The position numbers were made by a program, and so were the translations under genes. A stretch of DNA of 64,000 bases from Cypionkella psychrotolerans (GTDB lineage: Bacteria; Pseudomonadota; Alphaproteobacteria; Rhodobacterales; Rhodobacteraceae): contig NZ_LGIC01000017.1 of the NCBI RefSeq assembly GCF_001294535.1, positions 39,981 to 103,980 on the forward strand. Reading direction: 5' to 3'. Position 1 is the first letter of the stretch. Each line of letters starts with the position of its first letter. Under the pieces are notes generated by a model. It was given only the letters and a program-made list of their open reading frames with translations, was not told where the DNA came from and ran no database searches. Shown here piece after piece: positions 59,609 to 64,000 of this stretch.

Positions 59609-60717
59609 TGGCATTGTCCCCTTTGAACCAACGGCGGTGGCGGAATTTCAGGGCCAACAGGCGGGCCTATTGGTCTTTGATCTTGTTCGCCGCACTGTTT
59701 GGGCTGTCATTGTTCGCCGAGGTGTTGGCGAATGATCGGCCTTTGTTGGTGGAGTACCGCGGCGAATGGCGGATGCCGTTTCTGAAATTCTACACCGAAA
59801 CCGACTATGGCGGCGATTTCCGCACCGAGGCGAATTACAAAGCGCCAGAGGTGCAATGCCTGATCGTCACTGGCGGCGTGGTCGATTGTTTCGATACGCC
59901 CGAGGATATTCTGGCGGCGGTGGCGGATGGCAGCTATAAGGCCGAAGGCTTTGAGAAGGGCCGTATCATCTGGCCGCTGATCCCGTTTTCCTACAACACG
60001 ATCAATGATTTGGGCGGCAAGGCGGCCCCTTCTGCGCCCGATGCGACGCATTGGCTGGGCACCGATGACACCAGCCGCGATGTGCTGGCGCGGGTGATCT
60101 ATGGCTTTAGGCTGTCGGTGGCCTTTGCGCTGATCGTGACGGTTTTGACCTCGGTGTTGGGCATCGCCGCGGGGGCTGTGCAGGGGTATTTCGGCGGTAA
60201 GGTTGATCTGATTTTCCAGCGCCTGCTGGAGATTTGGGGCGGCACGCCGGATTTGTATGTCATCATCATCGTGTTCTCGGTCTGGCAGCGCAGCTTCTGG
60301 ATCCTGATTTTCCTGATGATCGCCTTTGGCTGGACCCGGTTGATCGGCATCGTGCGGGCCGAATTCCTGCGGGCGCGGAACTTTGAATATGTGCGTGCGG
60401 CCAAAGCGTTAGGCGTGTCGGATTTGGTGATCATCGTGCGGCATGTGTTGCCGAATGCGATGGTGGCGACGCTGACCATGCTGCCGTTTGTGGTTTCGGG
60501 CGCGATAGGATCGCTGGCGGCACTGGATTATCTGGGCTTTGGTCTGCCTGCCTCGTTGCCCTCGCTGGGCCAGCTTTCGCGGCAAGCGCAGCAGAATTTG
60601 CAGATGCCCTCGCTGACGTTTACGGCGTTTTTCACCTTTGCCATCATGCTGTCGCTGCTGGTCTTCATCTTTGAAGGCGTGCGCGATGCGTTTGACCCCA
60701 GAAAGACCTTCCAATGA
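59608..60717 (+). CDS. yejE: Peptide ABC transporter permease YejE
   Basis: 369 residues with an N-terminal RRWRNFRANRRAYWSLILF signature of YejE, a periplasmic domain, LGTDDTSRDVLARVIYGFR and an EAA loop (EYVRAAKALGVSDLVIIVRHVLPN). Shares one base with the yejB stop (TGATG). It completes the transmembrane channel with YejB. Confidence 0.94.
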   Translation: MALSPLNQRRWRNFRANRRAYWSLILFAALFGLSLFAEVLANDRPLLVEYRGEWRMPFLKFYTETDYGGDFRTEANYKAPEVQCLIVTGGVVDCFDTPEDILAAVADGSYKAEGFEKGRIIWPLIPFSYNTINDLGGKAAPSAPDATHWLGTDDTSRDVLARVIYGFRLSVAFALIVTVLTSVLGIAAGAVQGYFGGKVDLIFQRLLEIWGGTPDLYVIIIVFSVWQRSFWILIFLMIAFGWTRLIGIVRAEFLRARNFEYVRAAKALGVSDLVIIVRHVLPNAMVATLTMLPFVVSGAIGSLAALDYLGFGLPASLPSLGQLSRQAQQNLQMPSLTFTAFFTFAIMLSLLVFIFEGVRDAFDPRKTFQ

Positions 60718-62312
60718 GCGCTGTGTTGGAGGTCTCGAACCTGAATATCGGTTTCCGGCAGGATGGTCGTGATTTTTCCGCCGTGCGGGGCGTCAATTTC
60801 ACCGTGAATAAGGGCGAGACGGTGGCTTTGGTCGGCGAGTCTGGCTCGGGCAAGTCGGTGACGGCACTGTCGACAGTGGGGCTGCTGCCAGATAGCGCCA
60901 AGGTGACAGGTTCGGTGAAGTATCTTGGGCAGGAGATGGTCGGGGCCAGCCAAGCGCAGTTGCGGCGGGTGCGCGGCAATGACATCAGCTTTATTTTCCA
61001 AGAACCGATGACCTCGCTGAACCCCTTGCACACGATTGAGCGGCAGTTGGCGGAAAGTCTGGGTCTGCATCAAGGGCTTACCGGGGCAGCTGCACGGGCG
61101 CGCAGTTTGGAATTGCTGGATAAGGTGGGCATCCGTGACGCCGAAAGCCGCCTGACCGCCTATCCGCATCAGCTTTCCGGCGGGCAAAGACAGCGGGTGA
61201 TGATCGCGATGGCTTTGGCGAATGGGCCGGAATTGCTGGTAGCGGATGAGCCGACCACGGCGCTGGACGTGACGATCCAGGCGCAGATTTTGGCGCTGTT
61301 GGCGGATCTGAAGCAGACCGAAGGACTTTCTTTACTGTTCATCACGCATGATCTCGGCATCGTGCGGCGCATCGCCGACCGGGTGTGTGTGATGCAGGGA
61401 GGCGAGATTGTTGAACAGGGGCTGACGGCGGAAATCTTTGCCAATCCACAGCATCCCTATACGCAAAAGCTGCTGGCGGCGGAACCGCAGGGGCGGCCTG
61501 ATCCGGTGGCGGTGGATGCGCCTGTGGTGGTCGAGGTCGACAAGTTGCGGGTGTGGTTTCCGATCCAACAGGGGTTTATGCGCAAGGTCGTGGGCCATGT
61601 AAAGGCGGTGAATGAGGCCAGTCTATCGGTGCGGGCGGGGGAGACGTTGGGGATTGTGGGCGAAAGCGGCTCGGGCAAAACCACGATGGCGCTGGCGATT
61701 TTACGGCTGATTGACAGCACGGGGCGGATCACCGTGCTGGGGCGGGATATTCAGGGCCTGCAAACCCGGGCGATGCGGGAACACCGCCGCGACATGCAGA
61801 TCGTGTTTCAAGACCCTTTCGGAAGCCTTTCCCCGCGCATGACGGCGGCAGAGATCATCGCCGAAGGTCTGGGCGTGCATGGGCTCGAGCCGGGACGCAA
61901 TCGCGCCGAGATGGTGGCGGAAATCATGGCCGAGGTCGGGCTGAACCCAAGCATGGCCGCGCGCTATCCGCATGAGTTTTCCGGTGGGCAGCGGCAGCGC
62001 ATCGCGATTGCGCGGGCAATGATTTTGCGGCCGAAACTGGTGGTGCTGGACGAGCCGACGAGCGCGTTGGATATGACGGTGCAGGTACAGATTGTCGATC
62101 TTCTGCGCGATTTGCAGCGCAAATGGGGGCTGGCCTATATCTTCATCAGCCATGATCTGCGGGTGGTCCGCGCGCTTGCGCATAAGGTGATGGTGATGAA
62201 AGACGGCGATGTGGTGGAGGCGGGCACCGGCGCTGATCTGTTCGCCAACCCGAAAACCGACTATACCCGCGCGCTGATGGCAGCGGCTTTCGGAGATAAT
62301 CTGCGGCCATGA
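60714..62312 (+). CDS. yejF: Peptide ABC transporter ATP-binding protein YejF (fused twin domains)
   Basis: 532 residues containing two full ATPase halves: Walker A GESGSGKSVT and signature LSGGQRQRVMIAMAL in the first, GESGSGKTTM and FSGGQRQRIAIARAM in the second, with Walker B DEPTTALD and DEPTSALD. The ATG overlaps the yejE stop by four bases. It powers YejABEF, in contrast to the Dpp-type transporter at 13-18 kb, which uses two separate ATPases. Overlaps the glycosyltransferase start by ATGA. Confidence 0.94.
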   Translation: MSAVLEVSNLNIGFRQDGRDFSAVRGVNFTVNKGETVALVGESGSGKSVTALSTVGLLPDSAKVTGSVKYLGQEMVGASQAQLRRVRGNDISFIFQEPMTSLNPLHTIERQLAESLGLHQGLTGAAARARSLELLDKVGIRDAESRLTAYPHQLSGGQRQRVMIAMALANGPELLVADEPTTALDVTIQAQILALLADLKQTEGLSLLFITHDLGIVRRIADRVCVMQGGEIVEQGLTAEIFANPQHPYTQKLLAAEPQGRPDPVAVDAPVVVEVDKLRVWFPIQQGFMRKVVGHVKAVNEASLSVRAGETLGIVGESGSGKTTMALAILRLIDSTGRITVLGRDIQGLQTRAMREHRRDMQIVFQDPFGSLSPRMTAAEIIAEGLGVHGLEPGRNRAEMVAEIMAEVGLNPSMAARYPHEFSGGQRQRIAIARAMILRPKLVVLDEPTSALDMTVQVQIVDLLRDLQRKWGLAYIFISHDLRVVRALAHKVMVMKDGDVVEAGTGADLFANPKTDYTRALMAAAFGDNLRP

Positions 62313-63535
62313 AGATCTTGTTTGTGCATCAGAATTTCCCCGGCCAGTTTCTGCATCTGGCCCCCGAGCTCGCGGCGCGCGGCCATATTTGCATGGCGCT
62401 GACCGATGCCGCGAACAACCGCGCCTCACCGATCCCGCTGGCAAAGTATAAGCACACTCCAGAGCCAGTTGACCCTGCCGCGACCCGTCTGGGGCGCAAC
62501 TACACTACGATGAGTGATCGCGGCGTGACGGTGGCGCGGGCGGCGCAGGCGATGCGGGCCAAGGGTTATGTGCCGGATGTGATCTTCGGCCACTCCGGCT
62601 GGGGCGAGACGTTGTTTCTGAAAGAGGTCTGGCCCGAAGCCAAGCTGATCGTCTATGCCGAGTTCTACTATCGCGGGCGCGGCGCGGATGTCGGCTTTGA
62701 CCCCGAGTTTGGCGAGGCGAATTTCGATCAGGTGATGATCGCGCAAGGCCGCGCCACCTATCTGGGGCAGGCATTGGCGCATGCCGATGCGGGGCTGTCG
62801 CCGACGGAATGGCAGGCCTCGACCTACCCCGATCCGTTGCGCAAGATGATCACCGTGATCCATGACGGCGTCGATACCTCTGGTATGGCCCCCGATCCGC
62901 AGGCGCGGTTTAGCTTGCCAAATGGCCGGGTGGTGACGCCGGGGGATGAGGTTTTGACCTTTGTGAACCGCAACTTAGAGCCCTATCGCGGCTATCACAC
63001 CTTCATGCGCGCGCTGCCTGCGGTCATGACGGCACGACCGCAGGCGCAAGTGGTGATCGTCGGCGGCGACGAGGTGTCTTATGGTGCCGCGCCAAAGGGC
63101 GAGAAGGGCTGGAAAGAACGCTTCCTATCCGAAGTGCGCGACCGCTTGGATATGTCCCGTGTGCATTTCATGGGCAAAGTGCCCTACCCCGATTTCGTGG
63201 CCCTAATGAAGGTCAGCCGCGCCCATGCCTATCTGACCTATCCGTTCGTTTTGTCTTGGTCGATGATTGAGGCAATGGCGGCGGGCTGCCACATCATCGG
63301 CTCGGCCACCCGTCCGGTGATGGAGGCTTTGGAGCATGGCAAGACTGGAACCTTGGTGGATTTCTTCGATGTGCCGGGTTGGTCGGCGGCGATGATTGAA
63401 GGGCTGGCGCACCCGGAGCGCTTTACCGAGATGCGGGCGGCGGTGCGCAAAGTGGCGCTGGAGCGCTATGATCTGCGCGGGAATTGCCTGCCGCGTATGG
63501 TAGCGTTTGTCGAGAGTTTTGCGCCGAAGGGTTAA
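62309..63535 (+). CDS. Glycosyltransferase family 4 protein
   Basis: 408 residues. KILFVHQNFPGQFLHLAPEL at the start and a C-terminal GT-B domain with FVNRNLEPYRGYHTFMRALP, VHFMGKVPYPDFV and SWSMIEAMAAGCHIIGS (E-x7-E-like donor site). Its start overlaps the yejF stop by ATGA, an odd partner for a peptide importer. It likely transfers a sugar onto a surface or cell-wall glycan; the acceptor is unknown. Confidence 0.9.
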   Translation: MKILFVHQNFPGQFLHLAPELAARGHICMALTDAANNRASPIPLAKYKHTPEPVDPAATRLGRNYTTMSDRGVTVARAAQAMRAKGYVPDVIFGHSGWGETLFLKEVWPEAKLIVYAEFYYRGRGADVGFDPEFGEANFDQVMIAQGRATYLGQALAHADAGLSPTEWQASTYPDPLRKMITVIHDGVDTSGMAPDPQARFSLPNGRVVTPGDEVLTFVNRNLEPYRGYHTFMRALPAVMTARPQAQVVIVGGDEVSYGAAPKGEKGWKERFLSEVRDRLDMSRVHFMGKVPYPDFVALMKVSRAHAYLTYPFVLSWSMIEAMAAGCHIIGSATRPVMEALEHGKTGTLVDFFDVPGWSAAMIEGLAHPERFTEMRAAVRKVALERYDLRGNCLPRMVAFVESFAPKG

Positions 63536-63560
63536 CGGTGATGACGCGCTCCCTCTATCC

Positions 63561-63633
63561 CACGCCGCCCCGGCCTTGAGCCGGGTCCTCGGGGTTTGAT
63601 CAAGAGGCCCCGGCTCAAGGCCGGGGCGGCGTG
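63561..63633. repeat. Perfect 25-bp inverted repeat between convergent genes
   Basis: CACGCCGCCCCGGCCTTGAG plus CCGGG (63561-63585) is exactly reverse-complemented at 63609-63633 around a 23-nt loop that can form an inner CCTC / GAGG pair. It is palindromic repeat type common in GC-rich genomes, probably a bidirectional terminator or REP-like element between the glycosyltransferase gene and hemN. Confidence 0.85.
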
Positions 63634-63647
63634 GTGAATGGGATAAC

Positions 63648-64000
63648 TCACACCGCCGCCGAGTGCTTCGCCTTGCTTTGGTCGTAAGCGTCGAACATCC
63701 GCGCCACCATGCGGGTCAAAGGGCGGCTGGGCTCTGGGATCGAAAGGCCGGTTGCATCCAACTCCAGCATCTGCGGGAAGGCCTGCGCGGCATTGGTCAG
63801 CAGCGTGTCCAACCGCTCAGGCGTCACTGGAAAATCGCGCAGAATCTCGGCGCGGTTGATGTGGAAATCGCACATCAGCGCCTCAATCAACCGCCCGCGC
63901 AGGATGTCTTCTCCGGCAAAAGCATGGCCGCGCTCGGTTGAGAACTGCCCTGCGCGGATGGCTTTGGTATGGGCGGCGGTGGCGGGGGCGTTTTGCGCGT
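63648..64000 (-). CDS. hemN: Oxygen-independent coproporphyrinogen III oxidase HemN, C-terminal part
   Basis: The last 117 residues of a gene that continues past the right edge. The sequence QNAPATAAHTKAIRAGQFST, then ERGHAFAGEDILRGR and LIEALMCDFHINRAEILRDF matches the HemN C-terminal domain. The radical SAM core with its iron-sulfur Cys lies outside the window. HemN converts coproporphyrinogen III to protoporphyrinogen IX without oxygen, so the organism can make heme under low oxygen. Confidence 0.88.
   Translation of the reverse strand, partial: AQNAPATAAHTKAIRAGQFSTERGHAFAGEDILRGRLIEALMCDFHINRAEILRDFPVTPERLDTLLTNAAQAFPQMLELDATGLSIPEPSRPLTRMVARMFDAYDQSKAKHSAAV

Overview
The window looks like a piece of a Rhodobacteraceae (Alphaproteobacteria) chromosome. 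It is GC-rich and tightly packed, with many 1- to 7-base gene overlaps. The genus is not certain. The family call rests on gene content: a bhcR-bhcC type divergent pair of the beta-hydroxyaspartate cycle, a membrane-anchored CycM cytochrome, YejABEF, PuuD, MeaB, YcjX with its DUF697 partner, and an adenylate kinase with a Cys4 zinc LID. It also rests on short GC-rich intergenic repeats of a kind I associate with this family. I see no rRNA, tRNA, CRISPR array, transposase or prophage. Only one gene, a DUF2971 protein near 7 kb, looks compositionally foreign.

Layout. 1-2342 is the N-terminal 780 residues of an RTX calcium-binding secreted protein (minus strand). 2.6-6.3 kb holds meaB and hrpB, divergent. 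6.4-8.6 kb holds the DUF2971 protein and a secreted peptidoglycan-binding protein. 8.6-10.9 kb holds puuD (urate oxidation) divergent from a LysR regulator. 11-19.5 kb is a peptide-use island: an SDR oxidoreductase, an M19 dipeptidase, a complete oligopeptide ABC transporter, and a second M19 dipeptidase reading outward. 19.5-22.3 kb has a beta-lactamase-fold hydrolase, a small Cys-rich protein and a PepSY membrane protein. 22.4-24.8 kb is a coupled BKACE / GNAT acetyltransferase / acetylpolyamine-amidohydrolase operon. 24.9-28.0 kb is an unusual coupled operon on the minus strand: GAPDH paralogue, dimethylformamidase-like protein, histidine phosphatase. 28.2-30.3 kb is bhcR facing away from bhcC. 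30.6-38.4 kb is an exopolysaccharide region (YjbF, YjbH, CapD-type dehydratase, beta-helix protein). 39.3-44 kb holds acs, adk and a 12-TM carboxylate-type transporter. 44.7-50.1 kb holds truA, ycjX, its membrane partner, argE and a secreted protein. 50.3-56.4 kb holds a HAD phosphatase, a cyclic-nucleotide phosphodiesterase, nudC, a SRPBCC protein, pheA and cycM. 56.6-63.5 kb is yejABEF plus a glycosyltransferase. The window ends in the C terminus of hemN.

Functionally the region is mostly nutrient capture and central carbon handling: two peptide importers with dipeptidases, urate, acetate activation, C2/glyoxylate metabolism and methylmalonyl-CoA mutase support. A surface-polysaccharide and secreted-RTX component accompanies this.

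The least explained material lies between genes. (i) Four copies of one ~75-nt element share a hairpin or palindrome, then TCA..GRGTT at +19 to +21, then GTTAA at +51/+52. All sit in convergent gaps, and three start 4-5 nt after a stop codon. (ii) A dispersed intergenic repeat family combines GC-rich heads with two alternative tails, with at least ten copies. (iii) A 239-bp inverted-repeat unit lies upstream of the truA 3' end. These are the observations I would follow first.
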